This document shows positions 47,031 to 57,023 of a stretch of 64,000 nucleotides of DNA, piece by piece. A program made the translations under genes and the position numbers. Numbering within the stretch: the first letter of the stretch is position 1; each line of letters starts with the position of its first letter. Source of the DNA: JBMOGA01 sp049318625 (GTDB lineage: Bacteria > Pseudomonadota > Alphaproteobacteria > Rhizobiales > Hyphomicrobiaceae); the NCBI GenBank assembly GCA_049318625.1, contig JBMOGA010000007.1, positions 1 through 64,000 of the forward strand. The letters run 5' to 3'. The notes beneath the pieces are model-generated. The model worked only from the letters and a program-made list of their open reading frames with translations, was not told where the DNA came from and made no database searches.

Positions 47031-47300
47031 CTACGACCTGTCCAAGGCGTGATAGGCCCGCAACGTCGCGATCTCGGGCGCGAATTCCAGTCCTTCGACG
47101 ACCTCCGGGCCGAGGATCCAGCGCTGGATCTCCGGGTCGGGCAAGGCCAGCAGCTGCTCGAAACGGGCCAGCTGCGGCTCGTCCATGGCCGCCACGTGGG
47201 CCTCGGCATAGCGTCCCAGCAGCCAATCCATCTCCCGGGTGCCGCGGTGAATGGCCCGGTAGATGGCGCGCCGCCGCCGGATCTCGATGTCGTCGGCCAT
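47031..47300 (-). CDS. sdhE: FAD assembly factor SdhE (succinate dehydrogenase assembly factor 2)
   Basis: Small 89-residue cytoplasmic protein that helps attach FAD covalently to the flavoprotein subunits of succinate dehydrogenase and fumarate reductase. The RGxxE signature is present as HRGTREMDWLLGRY, and the helical remainder (FEQLLALPDPEIQRWILG) fits the family. The ATG at 47300 has GAGGAG seven bases upstream; an in-frame start 14 codons earlier is less likely. It sits six bases before mfd and is divergent from recG. I recall this sdhE-mfd/recG order as common in Hyphomicrobiales. Confidence 0.95.
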   Translation of the reverse strand: MADDIEIRRRRAIYRAIHRGTREMDWLLGRYAEAHVAAMDEPQLARFEQLLALPDPEIQRWILGPEVVEGLEFAPEIATLRAYHALDRS

Positions 47301-47491
47301 GCCTCGCTCCTCAGCGTGATCGCGGTTCCGGACGATGTCCAACGGAATTCCACCCGGCTCCGCTTGACGCCCGGGCGGTCCGGGGCAAAGTCATGCCCGG
47401 GAGCGGCTCATATAGCGCCGTGGCCCGGCGAGGCAAAGCGCTCCCGACGCGCGGCCCGCATCCGAAAGCCGAGGATCGAAGCGAAAGAGGC

Positions 47492-49606
47492 ATGCGGCCT
47501 GCGTCCCTGACACCGCTGTTCGCCGCCGCGACGACGATCACGGGCGTCGGGCCGCGCATCGCGCAGTTCCTGAAGAAGGCGCTGCGGCTGCCACCGGGCG
47601 TGACGGATCCGCGTGTGCTCGACCTCGTGTGGCATACGCCGACCGGCGTGGTCGACCGGCGCGCGACGCCGACCGTCGCCGAGGCGATGCCCGGTGCCAT
47701 CGTGACGCTCGAAGTGCGGGTGCTCAAGCACAAGGTGCCGCCGCGGGGCAACACCAAGGCGCCCTACAAGGTGACCTGCGAGGACGACTCGGGGCGCCTC
47801 GATCTCGTGTTCTTTCACGTCGAGCGCGCGTTCGTCGAGCGGCAGCTGCCGGTCGGCGAGGTTCGCTTCGTGTCGGGACGGGTCGAACGCTACGGCGAGG
47901 GGTTGCAGATGACGCACCCCGACTACATCGTGGCTCCATCCGCGCGCGACGATCTGCCGATGCTGGAGCCGGTCTATCCCTTGACCGCCGGCCTTTCGGG
48001 CAAGGTGCTGTTCAAGGCGACGCGGCAGGCGGTGGAGCGGGTCCCGGCCCTCGACGAATGGCAGGACCCGCACTGGCTCGCGGACCGCCACTGGCCGGAT
48101 TTCCGATCGGCGGTGCGCGCGCTGCACCAGCCCCGCGAGGTCGACGACGTGTCCACCGGCGGCCCGGCCTGGCAGCGCCTCGCCTACGACGAACTGCTGG
48201 CGGGTCAACTCGCCCTCTCGCTGGTGCGCCAGAGCCTCAAGTCGCAGCGCGCCCGGGCCCTCGCGGGCGACGGCCGCGTGCGGGCGCGGTTGCTCTCGGC
48301 GCTGCCGTTCGCCTTGACCAACTCACAGCGGCGCGCCCTGGCCGAGATCGAGGCCGATCTCGCGGCACCGACGCGGATGCTGCGCCTGCTGCAGGGCGAC
48401 GTCGGCTCCGGCAAGACGGCGGTGGCGCTGATGACCATGGCGGTCGCCATCGAGACGGGCGCGCAGGCGGCGCTGATGGCCCCGACCGAGGTGCTTGCCC
48501 GGCAACATGCGGAAACCATCCTGCCGCTCGCCGACAAGGCGGGGCTGCGGATCGGCCTGCTCACAGGGCGCGAGAAGGGCCGGCCGCGGGCGGAACTGCT
48601 GGGGCGCCTGGAAGCCGGCGACATCGACATCCTGATCGGCACGCACGCGCTGTTCCAACCGGATGTCGTGTTCCGTGATCTGGCGGTCGCGGTCATCGAC
48701 GAGCAGCATCGCTTCGGTGTCCACCAGCGTCTGGCGCTGCAGTCGAAGGGCGGCAGCGGCGGCGCGAACGTGCTGGTGATGACGGCGACGCCGATCCCGC
48801 GCACGCTGCTGATGACGCACTATGGCGATCTCGACGTTTCGCGGCTGACCGAGAAACCGGCGGGGCGCAAACCGGTGCAGACGACGCTGGTCTCGCTCGA
48901 TCGCATCGAGGAGGTGGTCGGCGGGTTGCGCCGGGCGCTGACCGATGGCGCGCAGATCTACTGGGTGTGTCCGCTGATCGAAAGCTCGGACGTGAGCGAG
49001 CTTGCCGCGGCGGAGGAGCGCCACGCCCACCTCGCACAGATCTTCGGCACCCGCGTGGGGCTGTTGCACGGCGCGATGACCGGACCGGCCAAGGACGCCA
49101 CCATGGCTGCGTTCGCCAGCGGCAAACTCGCGGTGCTGGTCTCGACGACCGTGATCGAGGTCGGCGTCAACGTGCCGAACGCGACCATCATGGTGATCGA
49201 GCACGCAGAACGGTTCGGCCTGGCGCAGCTCCACCAGTTGCGCGGCCGGGTCGGGCGCGGCGACCGGCAGTCGTACTGCGTGCTGCTCTACAAGGCGCCG
49301 CTCGGCGAGACGGCGCGCGCGCGGCTCGAGATGATGCGGGAGACGGAGGACGGGTTCCTGATCGCGGAGAAGGACCTGGAGCTGCGCGGCGGCGGCGAGG
49401 TGCTCGGCGCCCGCCAGAGCGGCCTGCCCGAATTCCGGGTGGCCAACGTCGCCAATTTCGAGAGCCTGCTGGCGGCCGCCCACGACGATGCCCGCATGAT
49501 CATCGAGCGCGATCCAGAGTTGCTTTCGCCGCGGGGTGCGGCGTTGCGCCCGCTGCTTTATCTATTCGAGTGCGACGAGGCCGTGCGTCTGTTCCGTGCG
49601 GCCTGA
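47492..49606 (+). CDS. recG: ATP-dependent DNA helicase RecG
   Basis: Branched-DNA helicase of 704 residues that remodels replication forks and Holliday junctions. The N-terminal wedge/OB region spans about 60-150 (VTLEVRVLKHKVPPRGNTKAPYKV). The motor has Walker A GDVGSGKT at 302-309, DEQHRFG, and TATPIPRTLLMTHYGDLD. The second RecA lobe has STTVIEVGVNVPNATIMVIEHAERFGLAQLHQLRGRVGRG. The ATG at 47492 gives the usual length; upstream in-frame codons would run toward the sdhE promoter. It is divergent from sdhE-mfd and followed almost directly by a GNAT gene, probably in the same transcript. Confidence 0.97.
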   Translation: MRPASLTPLFAAATTITGVGPRIAQFLKKALRLPPGVTDPRVLDLVWHTPTGVVDRRATPTVAEAMPGAIVTLEVRVLKHKVPPRGNTKAPYKVTCEDDSGRLDLVFFHVERAFVERQLPVGEVRFVSGRVERYGEGLQMTHPDYIVAPSARDDLPMLEPVYPLTAGLSGKVLFKATRQAVERVPALDEWQDPHWLADRHWPDFRSAVRALHQPREVDDVSTGGPAWQRLAYDELLAGQLALSLVRQSLKSQRARALAGDGRVRARLLSALPFALTNSQRRALAEIEADLAAPTRMLRLLQGDVGSGKTAVALMTMAVAIETGAQAALMAPTEVLARQHAETILPLADKAGLRIGLLTGREKGRPRAELLGRLEAGDIDILIGTHALFQPDVVFRDLAVAVIDEQHRFGVHQRLALQSKGGSGGANVLVMTATPIPRTLLMTHYGDLDVSRLTEKPAGRKPVQTTLVSLDRIEEVVGGLRRALTDGAQIYWVCPLIESSDVSELAAAEERHAHLAQIFGTRVGLLHGAMTGPAKDATMAAFASGKLAVLVSTTVIEVGVNVPNATIMVIEHAERFGLAQLHQLRGRVGRGDRQSYCVLLYKAPLGETARARLEMMRETEDGFLIAEKDLELRGGGEVLGARQSGLPEFRVANVANFESLLAAAHDDARMIIERDPELLSPRGAALRPLLYLFECDEAVRLFRAA

Positions 49607-49629
49607 GAGTGGGCGAGACGGGGGCCGTC

Positions 49630-50142
49630 GTGGCCGACATTATCCCGGACGACGCATGGATCGCGGGCCCGCATCCCGGCTGGCTCGGTGACACCGCCGC
49701 GCTGAATGGGCGCTATTATGCGGAGGCCTGGGGCTTTCCATTGCAGTTCGAGTGCAAGGTCGCGCGGGAGATGGCTGACTTCGCGCTGCGCTACGATCCG
49801 GCGCGCGATCTCGCCCTGACTGTCCGCGCCGACGGGCGCGGGCTCGCCACGCTCACCCTCGACGGCAGCGACGGCGCGCTGGCGCCAGGGCAAGCCCACT
49901 TGCGCTGGTTCATCGTCGATGCGGCGTTGCGTGGCCGCGGGTGCGGGCAGGCGCTGATGGGCCGCGTGATCGGGTTCGCCCGCGCCACCGGCTATTCCTC
50001 CGTCTACCTGACGACCTTTCGCGGGCTCGATGCGGCCGCTGCGCTCTACACGCGGGCCGGATTCGCCGTTACGGACGAATCGGAGGGGGCGACGTGGGGG
50101 CGGACGGTGGTCGAGCAGCGGCTCGAACTGCGGCTCGTCTGA
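49630..50142 (+). CDS. GNAT-family N-acetyltransferase
   Basis: Predicted acetyl-CoA-dependent N-acetyltransferase of about 170 residues. The acetyl-CoA pyrophosphate-binding loop is visible as FIVDAALRGRGCGQALMGRVIGFA (R-G-R-G-C-G), followed by GYSSVYLTTFRGLDAAAALYTRAGFAV, the usual motif B and C-terminal strand. GTG at 49630 and GTG at 49609 are both possible starts; 49630 is preferred because of a G-rich element before it, and the choice changes only seven residues. It starts 24 bases after recG and probably shares its transcript. The acceptor (protein, amino acid or drug) cannot be inferred. Confidence 0.87.
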   Translation: MADIIPDDAWIAGPHPGWLGDTAALNGRYYAEAWGFPLQFECKVAREMADFALRYDPARDLALTVRADGRGLATLTLDGSDGALAPGQAHLRWFIVDAALRGRGCGQALMGRVIGFARATGYSSVYLTTFRGLDAAAALYTRAGFAVTDESEGATWGRTVVEQRLELRLV

Positions 50143-50164
50143 GCCACCTCACACGGCCGCTGTT

Positions 50165-51208
50165 TCAGTCCCGGACAACCATGCAGTCCAGGCCCATGTT
50201 GCGCACCTTAGCGCAGAAGGCCTGCGATTGCGTCGCCTCGGCGAACGGACCGATCTTGACGCGGTAGATCGTGCCCATGCTGCCGGCCTTGGTCTCGATG
50301 ACCTCAACCTGACGCCCGGTCATGTCGGCGGCATTCTCCGATTGCAGACGATCGGCGATGCTCGCGGCCTCGACCTTGGTCTTCACGTTGGCGATCTGCA
50401 CACGCAAACCGCCACCGGCGGCCGCGGCGGATGCCACCTTGGTGCCACCCGTGGAGACAGTGTCGGTGGCCCACCCCTTGGCGGGCGGCGCGGGCGCTTT
50501 CGCGGCCGGCGGGACCGCCGCCGGAGCGGCAGCCGGCACCGTCACCGCCGCCTGCTTGACGTTGGTGGCGGTCTGCCAGTTCTGCGATGGCGGCGCCTTC
50601 GCGGCCGCAGGGACCGAGGCGGTCTCGACCTTGGGCGCCGCCGCCGGCTCCGCGCTCGAGTTGAAAAGGCCCGACAAGAAGCTGCCGGTGCTCGGGGCAC
50701 TCGCCGGGCTGTCGGCCTTGGCGGCGCCGTCGCCGGACGCCTTGGTCGACGCCACCTGAACCGCCTGATCGGGAAGACCGGCGTCACGATAGGCGGCTTG
50801 GCGCTCCTCGATCGCCTGCTTGCGCTCGGAGTCGGTGAGCCCCCCCTTCAGCCACAGCGAACTCGTGAGGTCGGCAATCGCCTGGGCCGGCTTGCTCTGC
50901 TTGCGGTAGGCGGCGCCGCGATAGAACAATGCACGCGCCATGAGTTGCGGCGGCAAGCCACCGGCCGATAGCGCCGCTGAGATCTGCTGGATGCCCTGGT
51001 CGAGCTTACCGGCGTCGATCGAGGCGATACCGCTGTCGACGAGTTTCTGGAGTTCACCCACGTCGCGCTTCGGAGTGGCGGCCGGCGCGGCTTTGGCGCT
51101 TTCGCCCTTCTTGACCGTCTGGGCCAAGGCCGGCGCGCCGATCGATCCCGTTGCCGCCGCCACCGCCGTCATCAGCGTGGCGACCAGCGCTGCACGCAAG
51201 GTCGTCAT
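50165..51208 (-). CDS. Exported TPR-like protein with C-terminal SPOR domain
   Basis: Predicted periplasmic protein of 347 residues. The N terminus is a signal peptide (TLRAALVATLMTAVAAAT...ALA, cleavage before QTVKKG). Residues ~45-140 have TPR-like helices (LVDSGIASIDAGKLDQGIQQISAAL, then ALFYRGAAYRKQSKPAQAIADLTSSL). A long Ala/Pro/Lys linker spans ~150-260. The last 80 residues are a SPOR domain (GGGLRVQIANVKTKVEAASIADRL ... YRVKIGPFAEATQSQAFCAKVRNMG), which binds denuded peptidoglycan at division sites. ATG 51208 is chosen; ATG 51220 is the alternative. It lies downstream of glmS on the same strand, suggesting a link to cell-wall work. Confidence 0.87.
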   Translation of the reverse strand: MTTLRAALVATLMTAVAAATGSIGAPALAQTVKKGESAKAAPAATPKRDVGELQKLVDSGIASIDAGKLDQGIQQISAALSAGGLPPQLMARALFYRGAAYRKQSKPAQAIADLTSSLWLKGGLTDSERKQAIEERQAAYRDAGLPDQAVQVASTKASGDGAAKADSPASAPSTGSFLSGLFNSSAEPAAAPKVETASVPAAAKAPPSQNWQTATNVKQAAVTVPAAAPAAVPPAAKAPAPPAKGWATDTVSTGGTKVASAAAAGGGLRVQIANVKTKVEAASIADRLQSENAADMTGRQVEVIETKAGSMGTIYRVKIGPFAEATQSQAFCAKVRNMGLDCMVVRD

Positions 51209-51316
51209 GACCGTCCCCATTTCGAGCGCCGTGCACTGTCCCAAAATCACCGTGCCTCAACGTCCATCAAGCCGACGCGGCGATTGTGTGTCGAGACCGG
51301 GTGATTCGCCGTCAGT

Positions 51317-53137
<1,821 letters not shown>

Positions 53138-53221
53138 CTGGTCCTCCGCGAGTCAGGCCCCGAGAGTGTTTTACGACAGTGGGCCGCCCGGCAATTCAAT
53201 CTCTGTTACTTATGGTTGCTA

Positions 53222-54583
53222 TCATTTCGACTTGGCGGCTTTCTGACGGGCCATCATCGCCCGGAATTTCTCTGCCCAACCTTCGCGCACCTCTTGGGTA
53301 CTGCGCTCGATGGCCAGCGCATTGTCGGCCACGTTCTTGGTGATGACGCTGCCGGCCGCCACGTAGGCACCCTTGCCGATCCGGACCGGCGCCACCAGGG
53401 CCGAGTTCGAACCGATGAAGGCGCCGTCGCCGACCACCGTCTTGTTCTTGTTGAAGCCGTCGTAGTTGCAGAAAATCGTTCCGGCGCCGATGTTTGCACC
53501 AGCCCCCACCTGGCCGTCCCCGAGGTAGGCCAGATGGTTGGCTTTGGCGCCCTCGCCCATCGTCAGATTCTTCACCTCGACGAAGTTGCCGATGTGGACA
53601 TGGGGGCCGAGGTCGGCGCCCGGCCGCAGGCGGGCGAACGGGCCGACGCGCGCGCCCGTGCCGATGCGCGCGCTCTCGAAATGGCAGTTGGCCTTGATCT
53701 CGGCGCCGTTTTCCACCGTGACGCCGGCTGCGAAAAACACGTTGGGCTCGATGACGACATCCTCTCCGAGCACGGTGTCGTAGGACAGCCAGACGGTCTC
53801 CGGGGCGATCATGGTCGCCCCACCCGCCATTGCGCGGGCCCGGGCGCGGCGCTGCCAGACCGCCTCGGCCGCCGCCAACTGCTCGCGTGTGTTGATGCCC
53901 AGCACCTCGTCGGCCGCGCACTCGACATAGGCCACCCGGGCGCCTTGCTGGCGGGCGATCGCCACAGCGTCCGTCAAATAGTACTCGCCCTTGGCGTTGG
54001 CATTGCCGATGGCCCCCAGCACCGCCATGAGGTTGGGCAGGCGAAACGCCATCAGGCCCGAGTTGCAGAGGCCAATCCGGCGCTCGTCCGGGCTCGCATC
54101 CTTGTCCTCGCGGATCGCCAGCAGCGCGCCGTCGGGGCCAGTGACGAGGCGCCCGTAGCCGGCCGGATCGGCTGGGCTGAAGCCGAGCACCACGACGCCC
54201 GCCCCCAGGTCGAGCACGGCGCGCATACGATCGATGGTGGCGGGCTCGACCAGCGGCGTATCGCCGAACAGGATCAGCACATCGCCGGCGTGGCTGCCGA
54301 GCGCCCCCTTTGCCGCCAGCACGGCATCGGCGGTTCCAGCCTGGGCGGCCTGCACGAAAACCTCTGCGCCCGGAGCCCACTTGCGGGCCTCGGCGTCGAC
54401 AGCATCCATGTCGGGCCCGACAACGACCGCGATCCGGCCGCCGCCGGCCGACTGGACCGTGCGCAGGACGTGGCCGACCAGCGACAGTCCTGCGATCCGG
54501 TGCAGGACCTTGGGCAGGCGCGACTTCATCCGGGTGCCTTTACCGGCAGCCAGTACGACGCTCAGCAGGGGGGGCGTGCTCAT
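53222..54583 (-). CDS. glmU: Bifunctional GlmU (GlcN-1-P acetyltransferase / GlcNAc-1-P uridyltransferase)
   Basis: Makes UDP-GlcNAc from glucosamine-1-phosphate in two steps. The 453-residue protein has the nucleotidyltransferase domain first (SVVLAAGKGTRMKSRLPKVLH, about 1-230). A left-handed beta-helix of hexapeptide repeats follows, with the acetyl-transfer site (HIGNFVEVKN, ANIGAGTIFCNYDGFNKNKT). The ATG at 54583 is taken rather than the one two codons upstream because GGAG lies six bases before it and directly abuts the other. glmS follows on the same strand, which matches the pathway order except for the missing glmM. Confidence 0.97.
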   Translation of the reverse strand: MSTPPLLSVVLAAGKGTRMKSRLPKVLHRIAGLSLVGHVLRTVQSAGGGRIAVVVGPDMDAVDAEARKWAPGAEVFVQAAQAGTADAVLAAKGALGSHAGDVLILFGDTPLVEPATIDRMRAVLDLGAGVVVLGFSPADPAGYGRLVTGPDGALLAIREDKDASPDERRIGLCNSGLMAFRLPNLMAVLGAIGNANAKGEYYLTDAVAIARQQGARVAYVECAADEVLGINTREQLAAAEAVWQRRARARAMAGGATMIAPETVWLSYDTVLGEDVVIEPNVFFAAGVTVENGAEIKANCHFESARIGTGARVGPFARLRPGADLGPHVHIGNFVEVKNLTMGEGAKANHLAYLGDGQVGAGANIGAGTIFCNYDGFNKNKTVVGDGAFIGSNSALVAPVRIGKGAYVAAGSVITKNVADNALAIERSTQEVREGWAEKFRAMMARQKAAKSK

Positions 54584-54818
54584 CGACATCTCCAGATCGA
54601 TCGGCTGGCCGTCATCTAAGCCGGACCGCGTTTTTTCGGAAGTGGGACCGGGCGGCGGCGGCGGACCGGCTTCGACCCGGGCCGGGCACCGGAAACCTAT
54701 CCACAGCTCAAAGTCCTGGTTTCATTGACCCTTTCGATGGACTCAGTCGACGCTCCCGCAATGTCGAGAGTGGTGGCGGTCGGGTCGGCGCGCCGCCCCG
54801 CCGAGAGGAGCTCAAATC

Positions 54819-55775
54819 GTGTCTCAAGTCGGTGTAGCAAAATCCGAAGGCGAACGGTCCTTCTCGCTCTATATCGTGGTGTGGTTGTGCCTGGCGCTGG
54901 CGTCCCTGACGTACGTGTCGGTCGCGCTGACCCGGCCGGATCTCCTGCAGGGGCTGCAGGGTCCGGAGCCGTTGCGCGACGCCGGGCGGACGGCCGAACA
55001 TCAGGGCCTGCCCGGGCAGGCGGCGCTCATCGAGCGCGGGATCGGCGATGTGCGGGCCCAGCTCGGCGATATCCAGCTCAAACTGATGCGCGGCGAACTG
55101 CGCGAACAGGAGTTGGCGTCGCGACTGTCCAGCCTCGAGGCGCGGCTCGACGAATTGTCGGCACCGGCCCATGCCGCCGCGCGGGCGCCGGCACCGGTGG
55201 CGGCGCTGACGGCGCCTGCGACGGCCGACCGGGTCGCCGAAAGGACCGAGCGGCCGGAGAAGGGCCGTGGCGCGGCCGCCCCGCCGGCCGCGCCACCCGT
55301 CAAGGGCGTGACCCTTATCGCCAGGGCGGCCGAGGCCGATGCCGCGGAGGCCGAAGCCGCCGCCAAAGTGCCGCCGCGTCAGAAGACCGGCGGGGCGGTC
55401 GAGACGGCCAGTGTGCGGCCGCCGAGCCGGGCGGTGCCGCCGTTCGGTTCGCCGGAGGTTAGGACCGAGCAGGCCCGCGTCAACGAAGCGGCCAAGGCCG
55501 ACCGAACCGGCGACGACACGGTCGGCATCCAACTCGGCGGGGCGCCCTCGCTCGACTCGCTGCGGCTGAACTGGAGCATCCTCGCCGACCGTCATTCCGA
55601 TACGCTCGGCGGCATGTCGGCGCGCTACGTGACGAGCGACGCTCTGGGCTCGACCAGCTACAATCTGGTGGCCGGTCCGGTCGCCAACCGGGCCGAGGCC
55701 ATCCGGATGTGCGCCAAGCTCAGAACCCAGGGTATCGCCTGCCGGCTGACATCCTTCCAGGGCTCGGCGCTCTGA
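54819..55775 (+). CDS. Membrane-anchored coiled-coil protein with SPOR-like C terminus
   Basis: A 318-residue bitopic inner-membrane protein that I do not recognise by name. A short cytoplasmic N terminus is followed by one membrane helix (SLYIVVWLCLALASLTYVSV, about residues 16-35). Residues ~65-110 look like a coiled coil (IERGIGDVRAQLGDIQLKLMRGELREQELASRLSSLEARL; the two parts are continuous). A long Ala/Pro-rich periplasmic linker leads to a C-terminal SPOR-like fold (VGIQLGGAPSLDSLRLNW ... YNLVAGPVANRAEAIRMCAKL). GTG start with GAGAGGAG eight bases upstream. It is divergent from glmU and convergent to ypfJ. A peptidoglycan or division role is inferred from the SPOR-like end. Confidence 0.78.
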   Translation: MSQVGVAKSEGERSFSLYIVVWLCLALASLTYVSVALTRPDLLQGLQGPEPLRDAGRTAEHQGLPGQAALIERGIGDVRAQLGDIQLKLMRGELREQELASRLSSLEARLDELSAPAHAAARAPAPVAALTAPATADRVAERTERPEKGRGAAAPPAAPPVKGVTLIARAAEADAAEAEAAAKVPPRQKTGGAVETASVRPPSRAVPPFGSPEVRTEQARVNEAAKADRTGDDTVGIQLGGAPSLDSLRLNWSILADRHSDTLGGMSARYVTSDALGSTSYNLVAGPVANRAEAIRMCAKLRTQGIACRLTSFQGSAL

Positions 55776-55797
55776 CCAGCGGTGCGGCGGGGAGCCG

Positions 55798-56775
55798 TTA
55801 CAGGCTCCCCGGCGCGAAGGTGTTGCACACCCCGATCTGTCCCGCCTCGAAACCCTTCTTGAACCACGCGACCCGCTGGGCCGAAGTGCCGTGGGTGAAG
55901 CTTTCCGGCGAGACGCGTCCCGTCGTGCGCTTCTGGATCATGTCGTCGCCGATGGCCGTCGCGGCCGTCAGCGCCTCCTCGATATCCCCGGGCTCCAGCC
56001 GCTTCTTGATCTGATCGTTGAGGCTGCCCCACATACCGGCCAGACAATCGGCCTGCAGTTCCATGCGCACCTGGATCTCGTTGGCGCGCTGCGGATTGCG
56101 CTGCTTCTCCTGTTGCACGCGCTCGGCGATTCCCAGCAGCAACTGGATGTGGTGGCCCACTTCGTGGGCGATCACGTAGGCCTGAGCGAAGTCACCGGGC
56201 GCCCGGAAGCGGCGGCGCAGATCGTCGTAGAAGGCGAGGTCGATGTAGATCTTGCGGTCGAGCGGGCAATAGAACGGCCCCATCTCCGACTGGCCGAAGC
56301 CGCAGCCCGATCGGACCTGGCCGCGGAACAGCACGAGTTGCGGCTCCTCGTAATTGCGCCCCATCCGCTTGAAGACGTCGCGCCAGACGTCTTCGGTATC
56401 GGCGAGAACCCGGCCGACGAACCGGCGCATCTCCTCCTCGTCCTTGTCCTGGGCGGTGCGCTGGCCGGGCAGGCCCGGGATCGAAGGGCTGTTGCGGCTG
56501 GCCGGGCGGCTGCCCGGCTCGACCTGCGGGAACTGCGGCATGTCGAAACCGCCCTCGCGCAGCAGATCCAGCGGGTTCATGCCGAGCATCAGCATGATGC
56601 CGCCGATGATCAGCAGCGTGGTGATGCTCATCCCGCCGCCACGGCCGACCGGGAAGGGGATGCCGATCCGCCCGCCGCCGCCGGGTGACCCGCCGCGGGG
56701 GAAGCGAAACCCGCCGGATTCGCCGCGGCGATCCTCGACGTTGCTGCTCTCTCGGTCCTTGTCGTCGTAACGCAT
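55798..56775 (-). CDS. ypfJ: YpfJ-family zinc metallopeptidase
   Basis: Predicted neutral zinc metallopeptidase of 325 residues (family of E. coli YpfJ). A Gly/Arg-rich cytoplasmic N terminus (about 1-48) precedes one membrane helix (ITTLLIIGGIMLMLGM, 51-66). The catalytic domain is outside the membrane. The zinc motif HEVGHH begins at 204, and the downstream ELQADCLAGMWGSL supplies the third ligand region. Conserved cysteines in SGCGFGQSEMGPFYCP (158 and 170) may form a disulfide. It ends convergent to the SPOR-like protein gene. Substrates of this family are not established. Confidence 0.93.
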   Translation of the reverse strand: MRYDDKDRESSNVEDRRGESGGFRFPRGGSPGGGGRIGIPFPVGRGGGMSITTLLIIGGIMLMLGMNPLDLLREGGFDMPQFPQVEPGSRPASRNSPSIPGLPGQRTAQDKDEEEMRRFVGRVLADTEDVWRDVFKRMGRNYEEPQLVLFRGQVRSGCGFGQSEMGPFYCPLDRKIYIDLAFYDDLRRRFRAPGDFAQAYVIAHEVGHHIQLLLGIAERVQQEKQRNPQRANEIQVRMELQADCLAGMWGSLNDQIKKRLEPGDIEEALTAATAIGDDMIQKRTTGRVSPESFTHGTSAQRVAWFKKGFEAGQIGVCNTFAPGSL

Positions 56776-56950
56776 GCGCGCCTCGGGCGATGAATTCGGA
56801 TGGTGAAGCTATAGCACGAGACTGGCTCGTCCTTCTTCCCGGGAACGGGCGGCACGGACACGAAATCCGTGGCAGGCCCGGACTGACGCGTAGATCGCCG
56901 CGGTGCATCGGGCAAGGGCGGCGATGCAGCCTGTGATCTCGATCCCGCCG

Positions 56951-56980
56951 CGCGGGTCGCGGATCGATGCGCGACCCGCG
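56951..56980. terminator. 11-bp perfect inverted repeat downstream of malonyl-CoA decarboxylase
   Basis: CGCGGGTCGCG and CGCGACCCGCG flank an 8-base loop, 43 bases after the stop at 57024 on the minus strand and 175 bases before the ypfJ start. There is no U run. It may be a terminator of the decarboxylase transcript or a protein-binding palindrome. Confidence 0.4.
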
Positions 56981-57023
56981 ACGGCGGACTTTTCGCGGCG
57001 ACATCGCCGGCCTTGTACCGGTC

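Noticed and set aside
43644..47510. Long plus-strand open frame opposite mfd
   Set aside because: It is a mirror of the mfd codon pattern with no recognisable protein feature; mfd itself is certain.
54697..54705. CTATCCACA, one base from a DnaA box, with a similar single site at 29205-29213
   Set aside because: Isolated near-matches without a cluster, AT-rich region or dnaA/parAB context; no origin is supported.
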